A DNA stretch of 42,529 nt, taken from Faecalibacterium sp. CAG:74. GTDB lineage: Bacteria; Bacillota; Clostridia; Christensenellales; Aristaeellaceae. Position 1 is the first letter of the stretch, and every line of letters begins with the position of its first letter. The notes under the pieces were generated by a model. The model was not told the DNA's origin, did no database searches, and saw nothing but the letters and a program-made list of their open reading frames with translations. The DNA lies in the NCBI GenBank assembly GCA_000437595.1, contig FR899900.1:12246-54774 (forward strand). The letters are read 5' to 3'. Position numbers and translations under genes: made by a program. This document shows positions 8,090 to 16,662 of the stretch, one piece after another.

Positions 8090-9355
8090 TCAGCGTTTTT
8101 TCCCATATTGCCGCACGCCGATTTCATCGTTATCGTAACAGCCAAGGGACACCGCATCGTTGCCAAGGCGCTGCCGCAGTTTTGCCACTGCCGCTTCAAC
8201 TTTTTCCTGCTTTTCAGAACCGACCGTCGGTTCTTTTTCTGCATTACCGACCGAAGTACACAAATCAAACAAGCTCAGCTGCTCCGTATATGCCTCGTTT
8301 TCACCGGACAGGTGCGATACACCGACGGTGATCGACCGAACAGGCGACTTCGCTGAAACCGACCAGTGGTCTGTAATCAGCTGCATCGTCACCGTGCGAA
8401 TTTCCTGCTGCAAATACGTCGGGTGCGGCAGGGTAACTTGGTGGGACAGGGTGTGCAGCGTCGGCGCTTTGAGCGTCACGCTGATGACGCTGCCTTTCAA
8501 CCCGCTTTGCCGCAGCGTCGCCGCGATTTCATCCACCAGCACGGACACACCGCAGCGCACTTCCTCCATGTTGACCAAATCACGCCGAAAGGTCATGCCG
8601 CGGCTGACAGACTTCACTTCTGGTCTGTCCTCATAGCGTCGAACTGGGCTGTCATCCAAGCCGTTCGCGTACAGCCAAAGCTGCTCGCCAGACTTGCCAA
8701 GCATCCTCCTTAAGTCTGCGCGGGAACGCGCCGCCAGTTCGCCGATGGTGCGGATGCCGTGGCGTGCCATCGTCTGCACGGACGCGCGCCCAGCATAGAG
8801 CATCGTCGCGACGGGCAGCGGGTAGAGCATTTCTTGATAGTTCTCGCGGAAAATCAGTGTCGTCGCGTCCGGCTTACGGTAGTCGCTGCCCATTTTCGCA
8901 AACACTTTGCAGAACGATACGCCCACGGAAATGGTAATGCCGATTTCCTCCCGAACGCGCTTTCTCAGCAAATCCGCCAGTTCGCGCGGGGACAGCCCAT
9001 AGAATCCCGGCGCGCCTGTCATATCCAGATACGATTCGTCAATTGAAGCAGGCTCCACGAAATCCGTATATTCGCGGAAAATGGCATTCATGCGCCGTGA
9101 CACGCGCGCGTACTCGTCGTGATGCGGCGGAACGAAGAGGATGTTTGGACATTTCTGCCGCGCTTGCCAGATGGTGTCCGTCGTCTTGACACCCGCTTTC
9201 TTTGCCAGCTCGTTCTTCGCCACGACGATGCCGCAGCGGTCTTTCGGGTCGCCAGCGACCGCCATCGGTACATCCCGCCATTCAGGATGCTCTATGCACT
9301 CGCAGGAAGCGAAAAAGTTGTTGCCGTCACAGTGAAAAATCAGCCGTCCCGCCAT
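8090..9355 (-). CDS. dinB: Y-family DNA polymerase (DinB / Pol IV-like)
   Basis: A 421-residue translesion polymerase. The palm carries the metal ligand D10 in FHCDGNNFFAS, with F15 at the steric-gate position, and the SIDESYLD motif with D106 and E107. Thumb helix-hairpin-helix (IRTIGELAARSRADLRRMLG) and little-finger regions follow. It has no UmuD partner or SOS box that I can see. AGGAGG lies eight bases before the ATG, and an extended -10 promoter lies upstream. UvrX/YqjW-type naming is possible, since the early motif (SCECIEHPEWRDVP) is less standard than in DinB. Confidence 0.88.
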   Translation of the reverse strand: MAGRLIFHCDGNNFFASCECIEHPEWRDVPMAVAGDPKDRCGIVVAKNELAKKAGVKTTDTIWQARQKCPNILFVPPHHDEYARVSRRMNAIFREYTDFVEPASIDESYLDMTGAPGFYGLSPRELADLLRKRVREEIGITISVGVSFCKVFAKMGSDYRKPDATTLIFRENYQEMLYPLPVATMLYAGRASVQTMARHGIRTIGELAARSRADLRRMLGKSGEQLWLYANGLDDSPVRRYEDRPEVKSVSRGMTFRRDLVNMEEVRCGVSVLVDEIAATLRQSGLKGSVISVTLKAPTLHTLSHQVTLPHPTYLQQEIRTVTMQLITDHWSVSAKSPVRSITVGVSHLSGENEAYTEQLSLFDLCTSVGNAEKEPTVGSEKQEKVEAAVAKLRQRLGNDAVSLGCYDNDEIGVRQYGKKR

Positions 9356-9389
9356 CCGTACACCTCCTTTTCCGTCCTATTGTACGGCT

Positions 9390-9418
9390 ATTATAGCACA
9401 TCCGTTTGCATTTGAAAA
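9390..9418 (-). promoter_or_regulatory. Extended -10 promoter for the Y-family polymerase
   Basis: TGCTATAAT on the minus strand, with a weak TTTTCA 17 bases upstream. Confidence 0.65.
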
Positions 9419-9430
9419 GGCGAACAGCGC

Positions 9431-9465
9431 AAAAAGCACCCTCCCGCCGTCAAGCGAGAGGATGC
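9431..9465 (-). terminator. Rho-independent terminator of the CotH gene
   Basis: A 12-base stem with two mismatches (GCATCCTCTCGC against GCGGGAGGGTGC) followed by five T on the minus strand. Confidence 0.7.
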
Positions 9466-9471
9466 ATCAAG

Positions 9472-11445
9472 TTATTTCTTCGTATTCGTTTCTTCCAACA
9501 AGCGCAGCACTTCGCCGAAATATGTCTCCACTTCTTCGTCGGTCAGCTTCATTGCCTTTTGCAGCATTTCCGGAATCTTCTTCGGGCGCACGCGTGCGTA
9601 ATACTCCGTCGCGCTGATGTTTTTCTGCCAGTTGCTGAGCTTCATGTTCTTCCAGCGCGCAATATGGCGCGGCAGAATCGGCTCCAATACGTCGATAACC
9701 TCGTTGAAGTGCGCCTCGACATCCGGCCACTGGAAGTGCTTTTCCAGAATTTCCGCCACGCGCGTGAGAAATTTCGCCTTCATTTCCGGCACGGCAAGCA
9801 GCGCATTGAGCGGCTCGTGCCGGAAGCCTTGAATCTTCGCGGTGACGGGTTTGATATAGTATTCCAGCGGTGTTTTATCCAGATTCCGCCAGCACGCTTC
9901 CACGTCGAACAGAAGATACTTCCACTTGCCGCCCGGCACGCGGTATACGCGCACGTTCGTGAAGTCCACATTGCCCAATATGATTTCGTACGCAGCGTGG
10001 GTGAACAGGCTGTCCACGTCCAGCCGGTCGGTGACGTACTGCAGGTTTTCCGGGTCGTTCAGATCGTTTTTCTTGCAGAAATCCGCCAGTTCCAGCCAAT
10101 CCTCGTTGTTGCCGTTCTGCGTAAAGCGGTCTGTGCCGGTGCGGGCGAGAATGTCGATGCTGTCAATCTCCTTTTCGTCCGTCACGCCCTCGTACTGCGC
10201 GATGAAATACTTGTTGATTTTCTCGCGCAGGTTGTAGTGTCCCCAGTACTGCCCATTGATGTACACCTGAATCACGACGTGGTCTTGGTACAGAATCCCT
10301 TCGCCTTCCGCCAGCGACGATGCCACAATGTCGCGCAGGCGGGTCGCGTACGTATCAGAATTGGCGGCGCGGAGCAGAATGGACTTGTAGGAATCGTAGT
10401 CGCGAGTCGGGAAGGGGTTGAAGGCAAAACGGTCGTTGCCATAGGCTTTGCGGGCGTAGAGAGCAATCGACTTCTGGGCGTTGATGCGCGCGGAATGCCC
10501 GGAGCAGGTGAATGTGCCCATTTGGTTGATTTCGCACATGCCGTCACCCGTGAAATACTCGATGTTGATGGGGTATTCAAGTTCTTTGTCGTAGTTGGGG
10601 ATGCTGCCTGTGCCCTTGACCAGCGCACCAGTTTTCTTGTTGAACAGGTAGTCCTCGTCTGTAATCAAGGAGACAATCGGCGTCGCGGGGTCATCGTTGA
10701 TGAAGTACGTCGCGCTGACCGTGGGCGACGGGACGAGTTCGGGCTGAAACGCACGAATCCGAACGACGGTCGTTTCCTTGATGGTCAAGCCATCCGCCGG
10801 GAACTCCTTCGACTTCGCGGTCGGAGTGGAGCCGTCCGTGGTGTAGCGCAACATTGCGCCGGACAGCACCGAGTGTGCCATGACGGTCACGCTGTCCGTG
10901 TAGAAGCCGCCCGCCGTGTCCAGCACAGGCGCATCCACCCGTCCGGAATAGATGGTCGCATCGTTCTTCTTGCCGCGCGTCGCGTTCTCGAAGAAGCCGT
11001 AGGTTGCGCCATCATCGGTTGTACCGTAGCTCACGCAGCCGTACTGCTGGGGATATTTCAGCTTTTGCAATTGATTGCCGTCCGCGTCCGAAAGATAGAT
11101 GCTTTCGCCGGACGAACTGAGCGCGAACGTCGCGTAGAACTCGCTGCCCTTGCCAACGTCCACCTCGTCGTCGCCCGTGCAGAAGACGGTCAGGTAGCCG
11201 GCCGCTTTGAGCTTCGTCCCCTGCGGGAACTGGAACTTCATCTTGTTCTTTTTGCTGTCGCTCAAATACCAGCCGCTGATATCGACGGTGGATTTCCCCG
11301 TGTTGTGCAGCTCAATCCAGTCGTAGGCATGTCCATTCTCGTATGTGCCGTTGGAGGTCATGATTTCGCTGATGACGACCTCCGCCAGCGCGCAGGCGGG
11401 CAGCAGAAGCATCAGGAGCAAAGCGGCGCAGAATTTTTTCCACAT
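9472..11445 (-). CDS. Secreted CotH-family protein with lamin-tail domain
   Basis: A 657-residue exported protein. Residues 1-21 form a signal peptide ending PACALA. A lamin-tail domain follows (VVISEIMTSNG, DWIELHNTG, GWYLSD; about 22-130), then a chitobiase-C-like sheet (LRYTTDGSTPTAKS; about 170-240), then a CotH kinase-like domain (about 290-640; QVYINGQYWGHYNLREK and LLFDVEACWRNLDK). CotH proteins in spore formers phosphorylate coat proteins, but this LTD-CotH architecture is common in surface proteins of Clostridia, so a spore-coat role is only one option. AGGAGA precedes the ATG; there is its own promoter and terminator. Confidence 0.85.
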   Translation of the reverse strand: MWKKFCAALLLMLLLPACALAEVVISEIMTSNGTYENGHAYDWIELHNTGKSTVDISGWYLSDSKKNKMKFQFPQGTKLKAAGYLTVFCTGDDEVDVGKGSEFYATFALSSSGESIYLSDADGNQLQKLKYPQQYGCVSYGTTDDGATYGFFENATRGKKNDATIYSGRVDAPVLDTAGGFYTDSVTVMAHSVLSGAMLRYTTDGSTPTAKSKEFPADGLTIKETTVVRIRAFQPELVPSPTVSATYFINDDPATPIVSLITDEDYLFNKKTGALVKGTGSIPNYDKELEYPINIEYFTGDGMCEINQMGTFTCSGHSARINAQKSIALYARKAYGNDRFAFNPFPTRDYDSYKSILLRAANSDTYATRLRDIVASSLAEGEGILYQDHVVIQVYINGQYWGHYNLREKINKYFIAQYEGVTDEKEIDSIDILARTGTDRFTQNGNNEDWLELADFCKKNDLNDPENLQYVTDRLDVDSLFTHAAYEIILGNVDFTNVRVYRVPGGKWKYLLFDVEACWRNLDKTPLEYYIKPVTAKIQGFRHEPLNALLAVPEMKAKFLTRVAEILEKHFQWPDVEAHFNEVIDVLEPILPRHIARWKNMKLSNWQKNISATEYYARVRPKKIPEMLQKAMKLTDEEVETYFGEVLRLLEETNTKK

Positions 11446-11495
11446 GGCAATTTTCTCCTTCCTGATTTCGGAAGTCTGGAGGTGGTTTCATGTCC

Positions 11496-11524
11496 ATCAT
11501 ACCACAAAGGGAACGCTTTGTCTA
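11496..11524 (-). promoter_or_regulatory. Promoter for the CotH gene
   Basis: TAGACA - 17 bases - TATGAT with a TG extension, on the minus strand, abutting the stop of the upstream gene. Confidence 0.75.
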
Positions 11525-12247
11525 TCAGACTGCAGCTGATTTCGCCGCATCCACCAGCGCTGCGAACAGCGCCCGATGCGGCAATCCGTCCGGTTGACTC
11601 CAGAGCCGCTCCGGATGCCACTGCACCGCGACGCAGAACGGCTCGTCTATCTTTTCCAGCCCTTCAATGATGCCATCCTGCGCCCACGCCGTCGCCGTCA
11701 ACCCAGACGCAAGCTGCTTCACCGCCTGATGATGGTGCGAGTTCGTCATCAGCGACTCAGCGCCAATGATGCGCGCCAAGCGGCTCTGCGCATCCACCCG
11801 CACGGGATGCGTCGCGACTTCCGGCGGCTGCGTCTGCTGGTGGTGAACGGGGGAGTCAGGGCACTGCGACGGCAAATCTTGAACCAGTGAGCCGCCCAGC
11901 GCGACATTCAGCACCTGAAGCCCCCGGCAGATGCCCAGCAGTGGCAAATGGCGATGGAGCGCTTCCCAGCACAGCGGCATTTCCCAGATATCGCGGATGG
12001 GTGTAATCAGCCCGCATTCCGGCAGCGTCTTTTCGTCGTAATACGCCGGATCAATGTCGTCGCCGCCCGCCAGCAGCAGGCCATCCAGCAGCGACAGCAC
12101 CTGCGATGCGCGCGACACATCTTCCTGCGGCGGCAGAATCAGCGGCAATCCGCCGCACGCGGAAATCGCCTCACAGTACATCCGCTTCTGCTGAAACGAA
12201 AGGCGATCGTCCGACACACTTGCTGTAACCCCAATCACAGGCAGCAT
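11525..12247 (-). CDS. Gamma-glutamyl-gamma-aminobutyrate hydrolase-like class I glutamine amidotransferase (C26)
   Basis: A 240-residue protein of the PuuD / peptidase C26 family, which hydrolyses gamma-glutamyl amide bonds. The nucleophile C107 lies in LLGICRGLQVLN, and H211 and E213 in VQWHPE complete the triad. GGDDIDPAYY is also typical. ATG at 12247 is chosen because GGAGG lies eight bases upstream; an in-frame TTG five codons earlier overlaps that site. The natural substrate (gamma-glutamyl-GABA, folate polyglutamate or a peptide) is not determined. Confidence 0.85.
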   Translation of the reverse strand: MLPVIGVTASVSDDRLSFQQKRMYCEAISACGGLPLILPPQEDVSRASQVLSLLDGLLLAGGDDIDPAYYDEKTLPECGLITPIRDIWEMPLCWEALHRHLPLLGICRGLQVLNVALGGSLVQDLPSQCPDSPVHHQQTQPPEVATHPVRVDAQSRLARIIGAESLMTNSHHHQAVKQLASGLTATAWAQDGIIEGLEKIDEPFCVAVQWHPERLWSQPDGLPHRALFAALVDAAKSAAV

Positions 12248-12362
12248 TTCAGTTTCCTCCAATTATATTATCATGTTCTGATGCCTAAACACGCAATTTG
12301 ACATTTTTCAGACAAGAGGATGCACCGGGTCAAATTGGGCGCTGGCGAAAAGCTGCTCCTAT

Positions 12363-12390
12363 ATAATAGGATAAGACTATTGTATGTCAA
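12363..12390 (-). promoter_or_regulatory. Promoter for the C26 amidotransferase gene
   Basis: TTGACA - 16 bases - TATTAT on the minus strand, giving a leader of about 110 bases. The 368-base gap between the C26 gene and upp holds only this promoter, the divergent upp promoter and AT-rich sequence with no gene. Confidence 0.6.
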
Positions 12391-12535
12391 TCACTTCGCG
12401 CTGTCAATGTTGATTTTTGAACAGAACCAGCAGCACAAAAATGCATGGCCGTCGCGAAATATTGCATATCTAATAGGAGAAAAGTGCGATTTTCCGCGCA
12501 TATGAATCAAATTTTTGCGGAATCTGCAAAAATAC

Positions 12536-12564
12536 TTGCAAAATGAATTTGAGAATGCTATAAT
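12536..12564 (+). promoter_or_regulatory. Sigma-A promoter for upp and probably the V-ATPase operon
   Basis: TTGCAA - 17 bases - TATAAT, about 50 bases before the upp start. Confidence 0.82.
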
Positions 12565-12615
12565 ATCGCTGTAAGCCACTCTGGTACCCTCGGAAAAAAT
12601 AAAGGAGGCATCCCC

Positions 12616-13245
12616 ATGAGTCAAGTACACGTTCTCAACCATCCGCTGATTCAGCATAAGCTGACCATCATGCGCAAGAAGGAAACGGGTCCCAAGGAAT
12701 TCCGTGAGCTGCTGGAAGAAATCTCTACACTGATGGTCTACGAAGTCACTCGCGACCTGCCCACCGAGGAAGTCGAGATTGAAACGCCCATCTGCAAGAT
12801 GAAATCGAAGGTGCTTGCGGGCAAGAAGCTGGGCATCGTGCCGATTCTGCGCGCTGGTCTGGGCATGGTGGACGGCGTTACGAACCTGATTCCTGCCTGC
12901 CGCGTCGGTCACATCGGCCTCTACCGCGATCCCGTGACGCTGAATCCGGTGGAATACTACTGCAAGCTTCCCGCCGACGCGCAGGAACGTGAACTGATCG
13001 TCCTCGACCCGATGCTTGCCACCGGCGGCAGCGCGTCCGCAGCCATCAGCTTCATCAAAAAGCGCGGATGCAGTCACATCCGTCTGGTCAACCTGATTGC
13101 AGCGCCGGAAGGCATCAAGCGGATGCAGGAAGACCATCCGGACGTGGACATCTACGTCGCGGGCATGGACGACCACCTGAACGAGCACGGCTACATCGTT
13201 CCGGGTCTGGGCGACGCGGGCGACCGCCTCTTCGGCACCAAATAA
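12616..13245 (+). CDS. upp: Uracil phosphoribosyltransferase
   Basis: UPRT makes UMP from uracil and PRPP in pyrimidine salvage. The 209-residue length is standard. The PRPP loop LDPMLATGGSASAAI and the C-terminal uracil-binding region GYIVPGLGDAGDRLFGTK are intact. AGGAGG precedes the ATG by seven to eight bases. It is followed after 33 bases by the first V-ATPase gene with no terminator between, so upp likely shares the transcript. Confidence 0.96.
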   Translation: MSQVHVLNHPLIQHKLTIMRKKETGPKEFRELLEEISTLMVYEVTRDLPTEEVEIETPICKMKSKVLAGKKLGIVPILRAGLGMVDGVTNLIPACRVGHIGLYRDPVTLNPVEYYCKLPADAQERELIVLDPMLATGGSASAAISFIKKRGCSHIRLVNLIAAPEGIKRMQEDHPDVDIYVAGMDDHLNEHGYIVPGLGDAGDRLFGTK

Positions 13246-13278
13246 TATGGACACTCATCCGGAAAGAGGGTGAATGGA

Positions 13279-13602
13279 TTGTCGCTGGAAATCATGAAAG
13301 GAATCCAGCAGGCGGAGGCGCAGGCAGACGAAATCCGACAAACTGCGCAGCGTGAGGCACGCGACGTTGTGAAAGCCGTCGAAGCCGCCATCGCGCAGCA
13401 GGAACGCGCCGCCGCCATTGAAAATCGCGCACAGTATGCGCAGGCGATGGAGGACAAAAAGCAGGAGGTTGAGCATCAGCTGACTGCACAGCGCGCCAAG
13501 GCAGGAAAGCAGCGGGAAGCGCTCTGCCAGCAGGCGCGCAAGCACCTGCCCGAAGCCGTCAGCGCGATCTATGAAAGGGTCTTGCAGCATGGCAATCGTT
13601 GA
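13279..13602 (+). CDS. ntpF: V-type ATPase peripheral-stalk subunit G/H (NtpF-like)
   Basis: A 107-residue, almost wholly alpha-helical coiled-coil protein rich in Ala, Gln, Glu and Lys. This is the build of the peripheral stalk partner of subunit E. A TTG start is preferred because GAGGG lies eight bases upstream; the in-frame GTG three codons earlier overlaps that site. It is the first gene of a set ordered G/H-I-K-E-C-F-A-B-D, the order of the Enterococcus ntp operon, and overlaps subunit I by 14 bases. Sequence conservation of this subunit is low, so the call rests mainly on position and coiled-coil character. Confidence 0.75.
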   Translation: MSLEIMKGIQQAEAQADEIRQTAQREARDVVKAVEAAIAQQERAAAIENRAQYAQAMEDKKQEVEHQLTAQRAKAGKQREALCQQARKHLPEAVSAIYERVLQHGNR

Positions 13603-15520
13603 AATGAAGCGCATCGACCTGCTGGCAATGCGGCAGGATCAGCGCAAACTTCTTCGGACGCTGCAGGATATGGGCTGTGTAGAAATCACGCCGCTTCAGG
13701 ATGAGGCACTCGCGGAGTACCGCACAAGGGACGACGGTCGGCTGGAACAGGTCGATGCGCTCCTTGCGCGGCTCTCGTGGGTCATCCATGAATGTGCCGC
13801 CTACAATCATCAGCCTGCGCCCTTTATGGGCAATCTGCCTGAGGCGCCCGCGCAGGACGTCCACTATATCACGCAGCAGGAAGCTGCCTTGCAGGAAACG
13901 CTCCGTCAGGCGGAAACGTTGGAGAAGCGCAGCGGCGAATACCGCGGCCAGCTGATGCGCCTGCAAGTATCACAGTCGCAGCTGAAACCGTGGCTATCGT
14001 TTGATTTGCCGATGGAGCAGATGCATAACACCCGCCGCGTGGCGCATTTCCTCGGCACGGTGAAAGCCGCAGAGCTCCAGCAGTGTCAGGAAAAATGGGC
14101 ATCGCTCCCCGTGGTGGTGGAGCAGCTCAGCGCCGAACACGACACCGCCGCCGTCTGGATTTGTGCGCATCAAAGCGCACGGGAGCAGGTCGCCGCAGAT
14201 TTGCGGGACGCGGGCTTTGCCCCGGCGCAGCTTCCGGAATTTACGGGAACTGCCGCGGAGCAGTCCGCACGGCTGGAAAACGAAAAGAACGAAATTCTTC
14301 GTCAGCAGGAAGCGCTTGTGCAGGACTGGAAAGCCCTCTCCGCCGAGCTGACGCACCTCAAGGTCTGGTATGACGCGCTGACGATTGAACGCGATCAGCT
14401 GGAAGCTGCACGCCAGACCATCGGCACAGGCAAGGCGTTTCTCCTGCGCGGCTGGGTACCCGCTGAGGTCGCCCAGCAAGTGGCAGACAAGTGCCGCAGC
14501 CTTGCACCCACCTGTTCTGTGGATATTACCGACCCGGCGGAAGGGGATGAACCGCCCGTTCTGCTGGATAACAACCGCGTCAATGCACCCTACGAGAGCG
14601 TTGTCGAGGGCTTTGCGCTCCCGGCGTACCGCTCCGTTGACCCGACCGCGGTGATGGCGCCATTTTATGCATGTCTGTTCGGCATGATGCTGTCCGACGC
14701 CGGCTATGGTCTGGTGATGATTGTCGGCATCTTGGCGCTGATTTTCCTCAAAAAGCCCGCAAAGAAGAATGCCCGGCTGCTCTGGGTACTTTTCGGCGGC
14801 GCGGTAATGACCGTCGTCTGGGGCGCGGCGTACAACACTTGGATGGGCTTTACAGCCCCGTGGGGCGGTCTGCTTGACCCGATGAACGACCCGATGCCCG
14901 TCATGATGATTTGTCTGGCGGTCGGCGTGATTCACTTGTACGCCGGTCTTGGCATGGCGGCGTACCTGAATTTCAAGCGTGGGAAGCCGCTGGATGCACT
15001 CTACGACCAGTTCTCGTGGATTTTCGCACTGACGGGTCTTGGACTGTACGCGCTGTGCGGCGGTACATTGAAGATGATTGGGCTGGGCTTGACCATCTTC
15101 GGCGTGGCGCTGCTGCTCCTCTTCGGCGGACGCGAGAAGAAGAATCCGTTTGCGCGTCTGCTGGGCGGTTTGAGCCAGATTTACGGCGCGACGAGCTGGA
15201 TTTCCGACATTCTGTCCTACATGCGCCTGTTCGGCATGGGTCTGGCGACGGGGGTCATGGGGCAGGTTATCGACATGCTGGTCGGCATGATTTTCCAGAA
15301 CGGCCCGATTGGCTGGATTCTCGGCTCGGTGCTGTTCGTCGGCGCGCACGCGTTCAGCCTTGGCATCAACGCCTTGGGCGCGTATGTTCATGCCTGCCGC
15401 TTGCAGTATATTGAGTTCTTCGGCAAGTTCTTTGAGGAAGGCGGCGTGGCATTCCGCCCGCTGCAGCGCCGGACAAAGTACGTCAGCATCCGCCCGGAAA
15501 CCGGGAACAAGGATGCATAA
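13589..15520 (+). CDS. ntpI: V-type ATPase subunit I (membrane stator, a-subunit)
   Basis: A 643-residue stator protein. Residues 1-340 form the cytoplasmic coiled-coil arm and the rest holds about seven to eight membrane helices. The ion-path arginine expected in the family is visible as R546 in ILSYMRLFGMGLA. The pre-membrane motif DPTAVMAPFYACLFGMMLSD is well conserved. The ATG was set by AAGGG about ten bases upstream; the frame is open further up but overlaps the preceding gene. Together with the K ring it forms the ion channel. Confidence 0.93.
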   Translation: MAIVEMKRIDLLAMRQDQRKLLRTLQDMGCVEITPLQDEALAEYRTRDDGRLEQVDALLARLSWVIHECAAYNHQPAPFMGNLPEAPAQDVHYITQQEAALQETLRQAETLEKRSGEYRGQLMRLQVSQSQLKPWLSFDLPMEQMHNTRRVAHFLGTVKAAELQQCQEKWASLPVVVEQLSAEHDTAAVWICAHQSAREQVAADLRDAGFAPAQLPEFTGTAAEQSARLENEKNEILRQQEALVQDWKALSAELTHLKVWYDALTIERDQLEAARQTIGTGKAFLLRGWVPAEVAQQVADKCRSLAPTCSVDITDPAEGDEPPVLLDNNRVNAPYESVVEGFALPAYRSVDPTAVMAPFYACLFGMMLSDAGYGLVMIVGILALIFLKKPAKKNARLLWVLFGGAVMTVVWGAAYNTWMGFTAPWGGLLDPMNDPMPVMMICLAVGVIHLYAGLGMAAYLNFKRGKPLDALYDQFSWIFALTGLGLYALCGGTLKMIGLGLTIFGVALLLLFGGREKKNPFARLLGGLSQIYGATSWISDILSYMRLFGMGLATGVMGQVIDMLVGMIFQNGPIGWILGSVLFVGAHAFSLGINALGAYVHACRLQYIEFFGKFFEEGGVAFRPLQRRTKYVSIRPETGNKDA

Positions 15521-15552
15521 CTTTCGATTGATTTTGAAGGAGGTCACCTGTC

Positions 15553-16026
15553 ATGGAATGGGGTTTGGCGATTGGTTTGTTTGCTGCGGCGATTGCCGCG
15601 ATTCTGCCCGGCATGGGTTCTGCCAAGGCGGTTGGTCTGGCGGGCGAAACGGCGGCAGGTGTTTCCGCTGAAACGCCGGAAGCCAGCTCGAAGCTGACGC
15701 TTCTGCAGCTGCTGCCCGCAACACAGGGCATTTACGGATTCGTTATCGCTATCGTGATTATGGCGAAGATTGGCATCATGGGCGGCAGCGGTGCCGTTGT
15801 GCCGGTGGATAAAGCGCTGATGCTGCTGGCTGCCGCGCTGCCGATTGCGCTGGTTGGCTACTTTTCCGCGATTGCGCAGGGCAAGTGCGCCGCCGGCTCT
15901 ATGCTGATGGTCGGCCGCCGTCCGGAAATGCAGGGCAAGGGCATGATGATGACCGCGATGGTGGAAACCTACGCCGTTCTGGCGCTGCTGATTTCCTTCC
16001 TGTGCGTCAACGCCATCGTGCTGTAA
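15553..16026 (+). CDS. ntpK: V-type ATPase proteolipid subunit K with Na+ site residues
   Basis: A 157-residue, four-helix duplicated c-type subunit. Compared with Enterococcus hirae NtpK, the known Na+ ligands align as L54, T57 and Q58 (LLPATQGIYGF), Q109 (SAIAQGK) and E138 (AMVETYA). The first hairpin lacks an ion-carrying acid, as expected for the duplicated form, so one ion is carried per subunit. This favours Na+ over H+ as the transported ion, although the alignment is from memory and the assignment is inference. AGGAGG precedes the ATG. Confidence 0.94.
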   Translation: MEWGLAIGLFAAAIAAILPGMGSAKAVGLAGETAAGVSAETPEASSKLTLLQLLPATQGIYGFVIAIVIMAKIGIMGGSGAVVPVDKALMLLAAALPIALVGYFSAIAQGKCAAGSMLMVGRRPEMQGKGMMMTAMVETYAVLALLISFLCVNAIVL

Positions 16027-16036
16027 GGGGAGCATC

Positions 16037-16642
16037 ATGAACGCAAACGCGATTCAGGAAAAAATCCTGTCTGACGCTCGCACGAGTGCATCGGACATCA
16101 TGCGCGATGCCAACGAAAAAGCTGCCCGCCTGCGCGACGCGGCAGAAAAGCGGATGGCTGCCGCGCACAGCCGCCTGATGATGCAGGCTTCTGAGGATGC
16201 GGAGGCGGCCCGGCTGCGCATGGAGCGCATGGAAGAACTGGAAGAACGCAAGCGCCTGCTCAGCGACAAGCGCGCGCTGATTGACGAGGCGTTCGCGCAG
16301 GCGCTTGACAAGCTGGAAGCCATGCCGTCCCAGCAGGCGCGGGCTTTCCTGATGACGGAAGCCGCTGCCGTGGCGGATGGCGACGAAACCGTCATTCTCG
16401 GCAGCAAGAACCCCGGCTGGTTTGACGACAAGTTCCTTGCGGATTTGAATACGCTGCTGCAAAAGCAGGGCAAGCCGGGTCAACTCACACTGGGCAATGA
16501 AACGCGCGACGGCGAAACGGGGCTGATTCTGGCGAAAAACGGCATGGAAATCAGCTGCACGTTCGCGTCGCTGCTGGATAGTCGGCGGCTGGATATGGAA
16601 GCAGACATTGCGGCGATTCTCTTTCCGGATCGTCCGGCATAA
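16037..16642 (+). CDS. ntpE: V-type ATPase subunit E (peripheral stalk)
   Basis: A 201-residue protein. The first ~85 residues form a charged coiled coil (DANEKAARLRDAAEKRM) that pairs with subunit G/H. The C-terminal half is a globular domain that binds the A3B3 head (GLILAKNGMEISCTFASLL). GGGGAG lies before the ATG. It follows the proteolipid gene by ten bases. Confidence 0.88.
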   Translation: MNANAIQEKILSDARTSASDIMRDANEKAARLRDAAEKRMAAAHSRLMMQASEDAEAARLRMERMEELEERKRLLSDKRALIDEAFAQALDKLEAMPSQQARAFLMTEAAAVADGDETVILGSKNPGWFDDKFLADLNTLLQKQGKPGQLTLGNETRDGETGLILAKNGMEISCTFASLLDSRRLDMEADIAAILFPDRPA

Positions 16643-16662
16643 TCGCGAGAGGAGGACACGAA

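Noticed and set aside
9406..11670. Plus-strand frame of 754 codons
   Set aside because: Antisense to the CotH gene and across its promoter; arginine- and histidine-rich shadow composition.
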